From: Gordonia hirsuta DSM 44140 = NBRC 16056
GTDB lineage: Bacteria; Actinomycetota; Actinomycetes; Mycobacteriales; Mycobacteriaceae
DNA length: 64,000 nt
Assembly: GCF_000333015.1 (NCBI RefSeq)
Contig: NZ_BANT01000029.1
Coordinates: 1-64,000, forward strand
Direction of reading: 5' to 3'
The position numbers and the translations under genes are program-made. The notes beneath the pieces were generated by a model. It did no database searches and was not told the origin of the DNA. It was given only the letters and a program-made list of their open reading frames with translations. Below, one piece after another: positions 36,507-45,276 of the stretch; the first letter of the stretch is position 1, and each line of letters opens with the position of its first letter.

Positions 36507-37355
36507 TCAGAACCAGCGTTCGAGGACCTGGGCCAGACCGTCCTCGTAGTTGGGCGGGGCCACCTCGTCGGCGGCCGCCAGCGCCGCGGCATCGCCGTGG
36601 CCCATGGCCACACCGCGCGCCGCCCAGCGCAGCATCTCGATGTCGTTGGGCATATCCCCGAAGGCGATCGGCGCCCCGCCGGGCAGTTCGGTGTTGGCCA
36701 TCAGCCACTGCAGCCCGCTGGCCTTGTGCACATCGGGCACCGACAGTTCGATCAGGCCGGTACCGATGGAATAGGTGACCTCGGCCAGGTCGCCGACGGC
36801 CGGACGCACCAGATGCGCCATCTCCCGCGAACTCATTCCGGGAACGCGGGCCAGCAGCTTCACCGCCGGCAGCGCGAACAGGTGCTCATCGCTGACCTGG
36901 ACGTGATCGGGATTGAGCCAGGCGTGCTCGTAGCCGGCCGTGGCCACGAACGGCGCGGTGGCCGCGTCACCGGCACCGGCCTGTGCGACGGTCCCGGGCC
37001 GCTCGGCCGCCAAGCCGACGTGCGGCAGCCGCTCGGCGATGCGCTGCGCCAGCACCCGCAGAACCGCCGGTTCCAGCGCCTGCACATGCAGGATCCGGTC
37101 CTCGACGACGTCGTAGACGATGGCACCGTTGGCGCAGACCGCATAGCGGACCGCGGCGGGCGAATCGGCCAGCTGATCGGCGATCTGCGGAATCCAGCGC
37201 GGGGGGCGTCCGGTCGCCAGCACCAGTTCCACTCCGGCCGCCCGGGCCCGTTCCAGGGTCGCTCGCGTGCGCGGGGTGAGCTGCTCGTCGTCGTCGAGCA
37301 GTGTTCCGTCCACATCCGAGGCGATCACCGACGGCGGGCCCCAGACCGCGGTCAC
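36507..37355 (-). CDS. HAD-superfamily phosphatase (Cof type, Rv3813c-like)
   Basis: Cof-type HAD hydrolase, 282 aa, probably a sugar-phosphate or nucleotide phosphatase; the substrate is unknown. Motif I is SDVDGTLLDDD, motif II is LATGRPP, and the C-terminal motif is PIAFGDMPNDIEML with the metal-binding Asp pair. The cap domain in the middle begins about residue 85. The GTG start overlaps the upstream acyltransferase stop by 4 bp (GTGA), giving one operon: two acyltransferases followed by the phosphatase, the arrangement of Rv3816c-Rv3813c. Confidence 0.88.
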   Translation of the reverse strand: MTAVWGPPSVIASDVDGTLLDDDEQLTPRTRATLERARAAGVELVLATGRPPRWIPQIADQLADSPAAVRYAVCANGAIVYDVVEDRILHVQALEPAVLRVLAQRIAERLPHVGLAAERPGTVAQAGAGDAATAPFVATAGYEHAWLNPDHVQVSDEHLFALPAVKLLARVPGMSSREMAHLVRPAVGDLAEVTYSIGTGLIELSVPDVHKASGLQWLMANTELPGGAPIAFGDMPNDIEMLRWAARGVAMGHGDAAALAAADEVAPPNYEDGLAQVLERWF

Positions 37356-38131
37356 CGCTGCTGCTCCCGGTCACCGGCGGACCGCTGGGCGCGGCGCCGG
37401 GCCTTCTCGACGGCTTCTTCTTCCTCGACCACCAGGGCCTCCTCGGGTGTGGGGGCGCCGCCGCCGAGCCGCGCGGGCAGCCAGTCCGCGCCGGCGGGCG
37501 CCTCGGGATAGTCGTCCTGTACCTGCCGCAGCAACTGTTCGATCGCCGCGTACAGCCGTTCGATGGCGTCGTGGACGTCCACATCCGACTCGAACCTGAT
37601 CGGTTCGCCGAACCGGACATGGACGGGGATGCGGGCGAAGCCCATCCGCCGCCGGGTGCCCTTGCTCCATTGCCGCTGCGCACCCCATTGCGCGGCCGGC
37701 ACCACCGGGACATCGGCTTCGACGGCCATCCGGACCGCCCCGGTCTTGAACTGCTTGAGCTCGAAACTGCGGCTGATCGTGGTCTCCGGATAGACCACGA
37801 CCGCTTCACCGTCCCGCAGCGCCCGCACCGCCACCCGGAAGGCCTCGGCACCGGCCGAGCGGTCCACCGTCACCGCCCGGGTGTGTTTGACGATGAACCG
37901 CATGATCGCCACGTCCATCACCTCGGACTTGATCATGAACCGGGCACGACGGCCCCGCCGGTACAGGCCCAGCGCCGGCGGCAGGAAGTCGGTGTAGCCG
38001 TTGTGATTGAGCGCCAGCACAAAGCCGCCCGACGACGGGATGTTGTCCAGTCCGTCGTAGCGCCGACGCATCCCCTGCGCGCGCACCAGTGCGCCCGCGG
38101 TGATCTCCAGGGTCCGGAAAACAGGTTCCAT
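37352..38131 (-). CDS. PlsC-family 1-acyl-sn-glycerol-3-phosphate acyltransferase
   Basis: Membrane-associated acyltransferase, 259 aa, with the PlsC catalytic motif NHNGYTDFLP (HX4D, about residue 42) and the substrate motif VVVYPETTISRS. It probably acylates lysophosphatidate or a related lipid. The start ATG (MEPVFRTLEITAGAL) parallels its paralogue next door (MEPVYDTVIGMARTL) and is separated from that gene's stop by a single base. An acidic/charged C-terminal tail follows WLPARLGGGAPTPEEA. Confidence 0.87.
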   Translation of the reverse strand: MEPVFRTLEITAGALVRAQGMRRRYDGLDNIPSSGGFVLALNHNGYTDFLPPALGLYRRGRRARFMIKSEVMDVAIMRFIVKHTRAVTVDRSAGAEAFRVAVRALRDGEAVVVYPETTISRSFELKQFKTGAVRMAVEADVPVVPAAQWGAQRQWSKGTRRRMGFARIPVHVRFGEPIRFESDVDVHDAIERLYAAIEQLLRQVQDDYPEAPAGADWLPARLGGGAPTPEEALVVEEEEAVEKARRRAQRSAGDREQQR

Positions 38132-38132
38132 A

Positions 38133-38930
38133 TCAGTCCTGTGCGGCACCGTCGCCGTCGTCGGTGCGCCCCTGCGCCGCCCGCCGGGCCGCCTTGGCCT
38201 CGGCATCGGCGGCATCCATCGCGTTGGCCTCGGCCAGCGTGGGCGCTCCCCCACCGAGCCGGGCCGGAACCCAGAACTCGCCGGCCGGGTAGGGGCCGTT
38301 CCACTGCGCATACACGTCCTGCAGTTCCAGCAGTTTCGCCGACATCGACTCGTGCAGCCGCTGGGTGATCTCGGCGGCGGTGCCGTTGGGCAGGATCGGC
38401 TCGGCCACACCGATGGCGATCTTGAAATTGTGACGGCCCATCGCCTTCGGGTGGCCCTTGGTCCAGATGCGCTGGGCGCCCCAGATCACCGTCGGGATGA
38501 TCGGGGCCCCCGAATCCAGTGCCATGCGGGCGGCCCCGGACTTGAAGTCCTTGATCTCGAAGCTGCGGCTGATGGTGGCCTCGGGGTAGACGCCGACCAA
38601 CTCGCCGCTGCGCAGATAGTCCACGGCCATGTCGTAGCTGGCCGCACCGTTGCCGCGGTCGACCGGGATGTGCTTGAGCGCACGCATGATCGGCCCGCCG
38701 ACCTTGTTGTCGAAGACCTCCTGCTTGGCCATGAACCGGACCTTCCGTTTGCCCTGCAGGAAGGCGGGGATACCGGCCAGGGTGAAGTCGAGGTAGCCGG
38801 TGTGATTGATCGCGACCACCCCCGGCCCGGTGACCGGGACGTTCTCGACGCCGGAGATCTTGAATTTGAGGCCTTGCGCGAGCCACAGCGTCCGAGCCAT
38901 GCCGATCACGGTGTCGTAGACGGGTTCCAT
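38133..38930 (-). CDS. PlsC-family acyltransferase, paralogue and first gene of operon
   Basis: Acyltransferase of 265 aa, a close paralogue of the next gene. It has the catalytic NHTGYLDFTL (HX4D), MAKQEVFDNK, and GVYPEATISRSFEIKDFKSG, plus the same C-terminal FWVPARLGGGAPTLAEA segment. The ATG at 38930 is preceded by TAGTGT 8 nt upstream, so a leaderless promoter is possible. M. tuberculosis carries three such genes here (Rv3814c-Rv3816c); this window has two. Confidence 0.87.
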   Translation of the reverse strand: MEPVYDTVIGMARTLWLAQGLKFKISGVENVPVTGPGVVAINHTGYLDFTLAGIPAFLQGKRKVRFMAKQEVFDNKVGGPIMRALKHIPVDRGNGAASYDMAVDYLRSGELVGVYPEATISRSFEIKDFKSGAARMALDSGAPIIPTVIWGAQRIWTKGHPKAMGRHNFKIAIGVAEPILPNGTAAEITQRLHESMSAKLLELQDVYAQWNGPYPAGEFWVPARLGGGAPTLAEANAMDAADAEAKAARRAAQGRTDDGDGAAQD

Positions 38931-38994
38931 ACTCGTCGACACTAGTCGGGTCCGCCGACAGCGGGGCGGCACCGGTGCGGGTTCGCCGCCGGCC

Positions 38995-39714
38995 TCAGGT
39001 CAGTGGGAGCGTCGCGACCGGCTCACCGATCCGCTGCTCCGGTGTGGCCGCATCCCCGACGGTGAACGACACCGCTGTGGCCCCCCGCATGCCCTCGATG
39101 ACGGCGGTGGTCGAGGATCCGATATCGGCGTCGGTCATGGTCCCGGCCAGCCGCGGTCCGCCCGGTCCGTCCAGCCACATCTGATAGATGGTGCCCGGCG
39201 CCGGTTTGGGCACCTGATTCATCACCAGAACGCCCTCGCCGGTCGACGGCGAATAGGTGACGGTGGCACGACCACCGGCGACCTCGCCGCTGGTGGTCTG
39301 CACATCCGGTGCCGCGAAGATCTCCTCGACGCTCGACTGGCGGCCCGGCGCATCGCGGTCGCCGATCGCGTACCCGATCGCCACCCCGCCGACACCGACC
39401 ACGACCGCCGCAGCCGCCGCAGCGGCCAGCATCCAGCCCGGCCGGCGGCGCCGGGAAGGTGCACTCGCCACCGGCTCATCGTCGATCTGCGCCAGCAGCC
39501 GGCCGCGCAGCGCCGCCGGGGGTTCGGCCGCCGTGGCACGGCTGAGTCCGGCCAGCGCCTCACGCACCTCGGCGACCTCGGCGTCGAACTCTTCGCGCCG
39601 GGCCGGCGGGGCCTGGGCCACCGTCCTGAGCAGCCGCGCACGCTCGACGTCGTCGAGAGCGTCGAGGGCGAACAGCGCCGCAGCTGCGGTCAGGTCCTCG
39701 TCGTCGTCAATCAC
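38995..39714 (-). CDS. rskA: Anti-sigma-K factor RskA
   Basis: Single-pass membrane anti-sigma factor that holds SigK inactive; in mycobacteria it is cleaved by intramembrane proteolysis. It has 239 aa: a cytoplasmic N-terminal sigma-binding domain (about residues 1-88; the segment LTAAAALFALDALDDVERARL is split by no Cys), a transmembrane helix at about 93-117, and a periplasmic RskA domain ending with VLVMNQVPKPAPGTIYQMWL and a GEPVATLPLT tail. It lacks the HxxxCxxC zinc motif, so it should not be a redox-sensing ZAS protein. The GTG start overlaps the sigK 3' end by 8 bp. Confidence 0.93.
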   Translation of the reverse strand: MIDDDEDLTAAAALFALDALDDVERARLLRTVAQAPPARREEFDAEVAEVREALAGLSRATAAEPPAALRGRLLAQIDDEPVASAPSRRRRPGWMLAAAAAAAVVVGVGGVAIGYAIGDRDAPGRQSSVEEIFAAPDVQTTSGEVAGGRATVTYSPSTGEGVLVMNQVPKPAPGTIYQMWLDGPGGPRLAGTMTDADIGSSTTAVIEGMRGATAVSFTVGDAATPEQRIGEPVATLPLT

Positions 39715-40330
39715 GTTCGAGGCACCCCCTCAGTCTCTTGAGTCCGTCCCTGATCCGAGTCTTGATCGTCGGCAGCGCCACCGTCAAACGTTGTGCGACC
39801 TCCCGATAGGTGAGGCCCTCGTAATAGGCGAGCGTCACCGCCTGTACCTGCAGATCGGTCAGCGTATCGAGGCATTCACGGGTCCGTCGGGCCTCGGCCC
39901 GGGCGACGACATCGTCTTCCAGATCGTCGGTCGCCTCGGCGAAGTAGACCCGGCCGAAGCGTTCCTCCCGTTCGGCGGCCGAGGATTCCGACCGGACCCG
40001 GTCGACCGCCCGGCGGTGACCGATGGTCAGCAGCCACGACAGCGCACTGCCCTTGGCGGCATCGAACTTCCCGGCGTCGCGCCAGACCTGCAGATAGACC
40101 TCTTGGGTCACCTCTTCGCTGTATCCCTGATCGCGCAGCACCCGCAGCACCATGCCGTAGAGGCGCGAGCTGGTCAGATCGTAGAACCGGACGAAGGCAT
40201 CGCGGCGACCGTCGGCCACCTGCACCAGGAGCTGGTCAAGGAGCACACCGTCCGCGGTCACGCGCCACTCGCTCTCAGATCGACACTTCGCATCGGAGAA
40301 CACTCTAACCGGCGCCACCGCCACGGACAT
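39707..40330 (-). CDS. sigK: ECF RNA polymerase sigma factor SigK
   Basis: Extracytoplasmic-function sigma factor that in mycobacteria drives mpt70, mpt83 and its own operon. Sigma-70 region 2 (FVRFYDLTSSRLYGMVLRVL, YSEEVTQEVYLQVW, SWLLTIGHRRAVDRVR) and region 4 (TLAYYEGLTYREVAQRL, LPTIKTRIRDGLKRL) are complete. The ATG at 40330 with an AGGGGCGG site gives 207 aa. An internal GTG at 40261 gives 184 aa, nearer the 187 aa of M. tuberculosis SigK, so the start is uncertain. It lies 22 nt after the ufaA1-like gene and overlaps rskA; the order ufaA1-sigK-rskA matches Rv0447c, Rv0445c, Rv0444c. Confidence 0.93.
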   Translation of the reverse strand: MSVAVAPVRVFSDAKCRSESEWRVTADGVLLDQLLVQVADGRRDAFVRFYDLTSSRLYGMVLRVLRDQGYSEEVTQEVYLQVWRDAGKFDAAKGSALSWLLTIGHRRAVDRVRSESSAAEREERFGRVYFAEATDDLEDDVVARAEARRTRECLDTLTDLQVQAVTLAYYEGLTYREVAQRLTVALPTIKTRIRDGLKRLRGCLERD

Positions 40331-40352
40331 GCGAGCCGCCCCTATCCCGCGT

Positions 40353-41627
40353 TCACGGTTTGTCCAGACGCAACTGATAGACGTCCAGATAGCCCGCACC
40401 GAAACCGGCCTCGGAATAGGCCAGATAGAAGGTCCACATCCGCCGGAAGACGGCATCGAAGCCGAGTCCGTCGATCTGTTCTGTCCGGCCCTCGAAACGT
40501 TCGCGCCACAGCCGCAAGGTGCGGGCATAGTGGCGGCCCATCGCCAGTTCGTCGGTCACCTGCAGTCCGGTCCGCTCGCCCACCACCTCCCGGATCGCCT
40601 CGATCGACGGCAGCTGACCGCCGGGGAAGATGTACTTGTGCACCCAGGTGTACGTACCGGCGGAGGCCAGCATGCGGGCGTGCGGCATCGTGATCACCTG
40701 GATCGCGGCCCGGCCGCCGGGGGCCAGGACCCGTTCGACGGTCTGAAAGTACTCCGGCCAGAACTCCCGGCCCACCGCCTCGAGCATCTCCACCGAGACC
40801 ACCGCGTCGTACTCACCGTCGGCAAGGCGGTAGTCGAGCAGATCGATCTGCACACGGTCGCCGAGCCCGGCCGCGGCGACCCGGGCGCGCGCCAGCTCCC
40901 GTTGCCGGCTCGACAACGTCAGGGAGCGCACCTGTGCTCCGCGTTCGGCCGCCCGCACGCACAGCTCGCCCCAGCCGGTCCCGATCTCCAGCAGCCGGGT
41001 GCCCGGACCGACCGCGGCCAGATCCAGCAGCCGGTCGATCTTGGCTCGCTGCGCCGGCGCCAGATCCGACCAGGTCGCCTCGGCGGCGGCGTCGTCGGAC
41101 CCGAAGTAGGCGCTGGAGTAGCTCAGGGTCTCGTCGAGGAAGGCGGCGAAGAGGTCGTTGGACAGGTCGTAGTGCCGGGCGATGTTCGACCGGGTGTTGT
41201 CGATGCTGTTGCGCTCGTCGGCCGGGTGCCCCGGCAGCACCAGCGGGCGCAGCCGTTGCAGCGGAGCCGGAACCAGTTCGGCCATCCGTTCGGCCAGCGG
41301 CGTGAGCACGCCGACCAGATCATCGGTGGTCCAGTCCTGCGCCATGAAGGCTTCACCGAAGCCGATCAGACCGGTCGACCCCAGGCGCCGGTACAGCGCC
41401 TGCGGATTGCGGATCAGCATTCTGGCGGCCGGCGCCCCGGCGTGCGACGGCGCTCCGCCGGGGCCGTCGGCGAATTCGACGGTGACCGGAACCTTCCGCA
41501 GGGCCGCGGCGAACAGGCGGCCCGCGGCAGCCCCCCGGATCGGTGAGCGGGGCACACGGGCCACATCGGGCCACCGGTCCGGGTCGATCCGGTCCTCGAC
41601 TACGGTGCATTCCTCGTTGATCGTCAT
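40353..41627 (-). CDS. ufaA1: Cyclopropane-fatty-acyl-phospholipid synthase family methyltransferase (UfaA1-like)
   Basis: SAM-dependent methyltransferase of the CFA synthase family; the mycobacterial Rv0447c product UfaA1 makes tuberculostearic-type methyl-branched fatty acids. It has 424 aa. An N-terminal lipid-binding region precedes the Rossmann domain with NIARHYDLSNDLFAAFLD, motif I LLEIGTGWGELC (about residues 212-223), EMLEAVG, and YIFPGGQLPS. The start ATG overlaps the DUF1365 stop (ATGA). Within this operon it would act with the DUF1365 and FAD proteins on membrane lipid acyl chains. Confidence 0.9.
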   Translation of the reverse strand: MTINEECTVVEDRIDPDRWPDVARVPRSPIRGAAAGRLFAAALRKVPVTVEFADGPGGAPSHAGAPAARMLIRNPQALYRRLGSTGLIGFGEAFMAQDWTTDDLVGVLTPLAERMAELVPAPLQRLRPLVLPGHPADERNSIDNTRSNIARHYDLSNDLFAAFLDETLSYSSAYFGSDDAAAEATWSDLAPAQRAKIDRLLDLAAVGPGTRLLEIGTGWGELCVRAAERGAQVRSLTLSSRQRELARARVAAAGLGDRVQIDLLDYRLADGEYDAVVSVEMLEAVGREFWPEYFQTVERVLAPGGRAAIQVITMPHARMLASAGTYTWVHKYIFPGGQLPSIEAIREVVGERTGLQVTDELAMGRHYARTLRLWRERFEGRTEQIDGLGFDAVFRRMWTFYLAYSEAGFGAGYLDVYQLRLDKP

Positions 41628-42463
41628 CGGCGCAGGCCTCGTTTCCAGCTCGTTCGGGGTTTCTCGGTGGTTCGGGGTTTCTCGGTGGTTCGGGGCTCGT
41701 CGCCAGCCCCGGGGTCTTCCCCCGCACGGGGAAACAGCGGCAGCCCGCGCGCCCACAGCACGATGCCGTGCATCCTGATCCGGATGCTGACCACCAGGGG
41801 TGCCAGCGGAGTCCGCAGCTGAGTCCGGAGCACCGAAGCGATGGTCACCGGGCGCAGCCGGCCGGTCAGGGTCGCGGTGAACGGCGCCAGACCGGGGCGC
41901 TGCAGGGTGATCGCCAGTCGCACCCGGCCCGCCGGATCCGGCTCGGGCAGCACCAGGCGATAGCGCCCGGAGACGTCGTTGAACGGCGACACGTAGAAGG
42001 TCTTATCGATCTGAGCACGCCCGGCGTGATCGGTGCGCACCAGGTAGCAGTGCCGCTGGCCGTAGGTGTTGTGCACCTCTGCCACGACGTAGCGCAGCGC
42101 GCCGGCGCGGTCGTGGCACCAGAAGACCGACAGGGGGTTGAACACATAGCCGGCCACGCGCGGGGAGAGCAGCGCCGTCACCGTGCCTCCGGCGATCTCG
42201 TCGGCCTCGTGCCCCAGGTAGTGGTCCAACCGCGTCCGGAGGGTGTCCCCGGGGCGCACCGGCTGCGGGAAATGGTCCCCGGCCCGAAAGCGCGCGGCCC
42301 AGCGCAGGCCGCGCGGCAGCACCGGCAGCTGATCGATGTCGATCAGCCAGCTCAGGCTGGAGTGGGTGAAACGGTAGTCGATCGGATCCCGCCGGGTATG
42401 GGCGATCCGGGTGGGGACCAGCGCCGAGGTCTGCGCACCGGGGATCGCGACGCCGCTCCTCAT
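41624..42463 (-). CDS. DUF1365 family protein (Rv0448c-like)
   Basis: A 279-aa DUF1365 protein; its biochemical role is not established, but the family is typically encoded between an amine-oxidase-like FAD protein and a CFA-synthase-type methyltransferase, exactly as here. Family motifs are HTRRDPIDYRFTHSSLSWLIDID, VFNPLSVFWCHD, EVHNTYGQRHCYLV and KTFYVSPFNDV. The tail contains a duplicated RTTEKP unit from an 18-bp tandem repeat. The ATG at 42463 overlaps the FAD gene stop by 4 bp; another GTG lies 6 nt upstream. Confidence 0.9.
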   Translation of the reverse strand: MRSGVAIPGAQTSALVPTRIAHTRRDPIDYRFTHSSLSWLIDIDQLPVLPRGLRWAARFRAGDHFPQPVRPGDTLRTRLDHYLGHEADEIAGGTVTALLSPRVAGYVFNPLSVFWCHDRAGALRYVVAEVHNTYGQRHCYLVRTDHAGRAQIDKTFYVSPFNDVSGRYRLVLPEPDPAGRVRLAITLQRPGLAPFTATLTGRLRPVTIASVLRTQLRTPLAPLVVSIRIRMHGIVLWARGLPLFPRAGEDPGAGDEPRTTEKPRTTEKPRTSWKRGLRR

Positions 42464-43785
42464 CGTGACACCGCCCCGGTCTCCCCGGGCCAGGTGCCAC
42501 CGAAGACCCGGGCCGCCCGCGCGCCCGAGGCGGCACCGTCCTCGTGGAATCCCCACCCGTGATAGGCGCCGGCGAATGCGATCGCCGCCGTCTCGATCTC
42601 GGGCAGGCGCCGCTGAGCGGCCACCGACTGCAGGTCGTAGACCGGGTGCTCGTAGGTCATCTCGGCCAGGATCGCGTCCGGATCCACCAGATCGGTCCGT
42701 CCCATGGTCACCAGATAGCGCGGGGCCGGTCCGGCAGCGGTCTCGGGCCGCAGCCGCATGAGCCGCGTCATGTCGTAGGTCACCGCGACCTGCGAGCCGT
42801 CGGCACGGATCTGGTAGTTCCACGAAGCCCGTGCCCGCGGCGCCGCCGGCAGCAGGCTGGTGTCGGTGTGCAGCACCGCCGGTTTGGCCAGATAGCCGAT
42901 AGCACCGAGCACATCGGTCTGCGCCGGGCTGGGTGCGCTCAGCAACGACAGCGCCTGATGCGGATGGGTGGCCACCACTGCCGCGGCGAAACGCTCCCGC
43001 GACGACCGCGCGGTGATCTCGACGCCCTCGCCGGTCTCGGCGAGCCCGGTCACCGGCGAATCGAGGCGGATCGTTCCCCCGCGGCCGACGACGTGGTCGG
43101 CCACCGCCGCGACATAGGTGGCCGAGCCGCCCGCGACGGTGCGCCACTGCGGTGAATCGAACACCGTGAGCATGCCGTGGTGATCAAGGAAGGAGAACAG
43201 GTATCGCGCCGGATACCTGGCGGCGGTGCCCGCATCGCACGACCACACCGCAGCGACCAGCGGCAGCAGAAAGTTCTCCTGAAAATATGTCGACAGCCCG
43301 CTGCGGACGACGAATTCGTCGAGCGGTTCGTCGGCGGCGGGATCGTCCAGGAGCCGGCGCGCCAGGGTATGGAACCGCCTGATCTCCACCAGCATCTTCA
43401 GGTAACGCCCCCGGGTGAGCGTGCGCCAGGTCGGGAAGAGACCGGGCAGGCCGAGCGCCCCGGCGTATTCCAGGCCGGTGCGCTGCGACGACACCGACAT
43501 CGACATATCGGTATCGACGGTGACCACACCCAGCTGGTCGAACAGCCGGAGCAGGGTCGGGTAGGTCCGGTCGTTGTGGACGATGAAGCCGGTGTCCACC
43601 GCCGTGCGCACACCGCCCCGGCCGTGGATCACGTGCGTATGGGCGTGCCCGCCCAGTCTGCTGTCGGCCTCGTACAGCGTTACGCGGTGCCGCTGCGCGA
43701 GCAGGTAGGCGGCCGTCAGCCCGGCCACCCCGCTGCCGATCACCGCGACGGCACTGTCGGCCGGGAGTTCTCTGATTCCAGTCAC
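42460..43785 (-). CDS. FAD-dependent amine-oxidase-like protein (Rv0449c-like), first gene of SigK operon
   Basis: NAD(P)/FAD-binding flavoprotein of the amine-oxidase superfamily, 441 aa. The N-terminal Rossmann motif is AVIGSGVAGLTAAYLL (about residues 14-29), followed by YEADSRLGGHAHTH and a DTGFIVHNDRTYP segment. The C-terminal ETAAIAFAGAYHGWGFHEDG closes the FAD site. Homologues in other bacteria are linked to membrane fatty-acid modification (methyl-branched or furan fatty acids). Its GTG starts 7 nt after a SigK-type -10 box (CCGAAT), so it is likely the first gene of the five-gene SigK operon ending in rskA. It is divergent from the photolyase gene. Confidence 0.88.
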   Translation of the reverse strand: MTGIRELPADSAVAVIGSGVAGLTAAYLLAQRHRVTLYEADSRLGGHAHTHVIHGRGGVRTAVDTGFIVHNDRTYPTLLRLFDQLGVVTVDTDMSMSVSSQRTGLEYAGALGLPGLFPTWRTLTRGRYLKMLVEIRRFHTLARRLLDDPAADEPLDEFVVRSGLSTYFQENFLLPLVAAVWSCDAGTAARYPARYLFSFLDHHGMLTVFDSPQWRTVAGGSATYVAAVADHVVGRGGTIRLDSPVTGLAETGEGVEITARSSRERFAAAVVATHPHQALSLLSAPSPAQTDVLGAIGYLAKPAVLHTDTSLLPAAPRARASWNYQIRADGSQVAVTYDMTRLMRLRPETAAGPAPRYLVTMGRTDLVDPDAILAEMTYEHPVYDLQSVAAQRRLPEIETAAIAFAGAYHGWGFHEDGAASGARAARVFGGTWPGETGAVSR

Positions 43786-43792
43786 ATCAGGG

Positions 43793-43819
43793 ATTCGGAT
43801 CCGCTCCGCGGGCGGATGG
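43793..43819 (-). promoter_or_regulatory. SigK-type promoter, CCATCC-N15-CCGAAT
   Basis: On the minus strand CCATCC (43819-43814) and CCGAAT (43798-43793) are 15 bp apart and end 7 nt before the GTG of the FAD gene. This matches, as I recall, the -35/-10 consensus published for the mycobacterial SigK regulon. An identical pair with identical spacing precedes the FAS1 gene. Confidence 0.7.
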
Positions 43820-43841
43820 GTCGACCACGCACACTGGTGAG

Positions 43842-45254
43842 ATGGACGACTCCCCCGCTCTGGTCTGGTTCCGTCGCGATCTGCGGCTGTCGGATCTGCC
43901 CACGCTGCTGGCGGCGCGGGATCGCACCGATGCCGCGCTGGCCGTATTCGTGCTCGACGAGACCCTGCTGGCGCCCTCGGGTCGGCGGCGCACCGCCTTC
44001 CTCGCCGGGTGCCTGCGTGCCCTCGACGCCGATCTGGGTGGACGGCTGCTGATCGTCGCCGGGCGCCCGGCGCAGGTGATTCCGCGAGTGGCGGCCGGAA
44101 TCGGCGCCGGGTCGGTGCACGTCAGCGCCGATTTCGGTCCGTATGGCAGCACCCGCGATGCGCAGACCGAACAGGCCCTGGCGGCCGCGGCGCGCCCGGT
44201 GCCGCTGGTGCGCACCGGTTCGTCGTACGCGGTCTCCCCGGACCGGCTGCGCACCCAGGCCGGCCGCCCGTACAAGGTCTTCACTCCCTATCGGCGGGCT
44301 TGGCTCGAGCACGGGTGGCCCCGGCCGGCCGATACCGGACCGGACAGCCTCGCCTGGCTCGACCCGGCCGGGTTCGATGGGCGGCTCGAGCTGGACCTGG
44401 CCGCCGAGATGCTCGGTGAGTCCACCGTGGACATCCCCGTGCCGCCGGCCGGGGAAGCGGCGGCCCGCGCCCGCTGGTCGGTCTTCCGCGACGACGACCT
44501 GCTCGGCTATCACGACGACCGCGACCGGCCGGATCTGGACCGGACCTCCCGGCTGTCGCCGTATCTGAAGTTCGGGTGCCTGCATCCGCGGACCGTGCTG
44601 GCGGATCTGCGCGGGCGCACCGATCCGGGTGCCGAAAGCTGGCGCAGCGAACTGGCCTGGCGGGACTTCTACGCCGACGTCCTGCATCACCGGCCGGAGA
44701 CGGCGCGTGGCAATGCCGACACGAAGTTCGACGCCCTGGAATACGACACCGGTCCGGCCGCCGACGAGGCGTTCGCGGCCTGGTGTTCCGGCCGCACGGG
44801 CTACCCCATCGTCGACGCCGGCATGCGGCAGCTTCGGGCGCAGGGCTGGATGCACAACCGCGTCCGGATGATCACCGCCTCGTTCCTTACCAAAGATCTA
44901 CACCTGCCGTGGTGGCGCGGCGCACGATATTTCATGACCCAGTTGGTCGACGGCGATCTGCCGTCCAACCAGCACGGCTGGCAGTGGACCGCCGGCAGCG
45001 GCACCGACGCGGCGCCCTACTTCCGGGTGTTCAACCCGACCGCCCAGGGTGAACGATTCGACCCCGAGGGCGATTACATCCGCCGCTGGATCCCGGAGTT
45101 GCGCCATCTGCCGGGTAAGCAGATCCATCGCCCGTGGCGGCTGCCGGGAGCCGGGCAGCCGGCCCTCGGCGACGACTCCGGCGCCTATCCGCAGCCGATC
45201 GTCGATCACGCCGACGAACGCCGCATCGCGCTGGAGCGCTACCGGCGGCTGTGA
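43842..45254 (+). CDS. phrB: Deoxyribodipyrimidine photo-lyase (class I CPD photolyase)
   Basis: Light-driven repair of cyclobutane pyrimidine dimers, using FAD. It has 470 aa. The N-terminal antenna Rossmann domain starts VWFRRDLRLSDLPTL. The C-terminal FAD domain carries SRLSPYLKFGCLHPR, ELAWRDFYADVL, GRTGYPIVDAGMRQL, GWMHNRVRMITASFL, GDLPSNQHGWQW and PYFRVFNP, the standard class I signature set. It is divergently arranged with the SigK operon (56 bp between starts), with only a GGTGAG site before its ATG. Photolyase beside CFA-synthase, DUF1365 and FAD genes is a combination I know from light/singlet-oxygen stress clusters in other phyla. Confidence 0.93.
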   Translation: MDDSPALVWFRRDLRLSDLPTLLAARDRTDAALAVFVLDETLLAPSGRRRTAFLAGCLRALDADLGGRLLIVAGRPAQVIPRVAAGIGAGSVHVSADFGPYGSTRDAQTEQALAAAARPVPLVRTGSSYAVSPDRLRTQAGRPYKVFTPYRRAWLEHGWPRPADTGPDSLAWLDPAGFDGRLELDLAAEMLGESTVDIPVPPAGEAAARARWSVFRDDDLLGYHDDRDRPDLDRTSRLSPYLKFGCLHPRTVLADLRGRTDPGAESWRSELAWRDFYADVLHHRPETARGNADTKFDALEYDTGPAADEAFAAWCSGRTGYPIVDAGMRQLRAQGWMHNRVRMITASFLTKDLHLPWWRGARYFMTQLVDGDLPSNQHGWQWTAGSGTDAAPYFRVFNPTAQGERFDPEGDYIRRWIPELRHLPGKQIHRPWRLPGAGQPALGDDSGAYPQPIVDHADERRIALERYRRL

Positions 45255-45276
45255 AGGCAGCGCGACGCCGCTCCGG

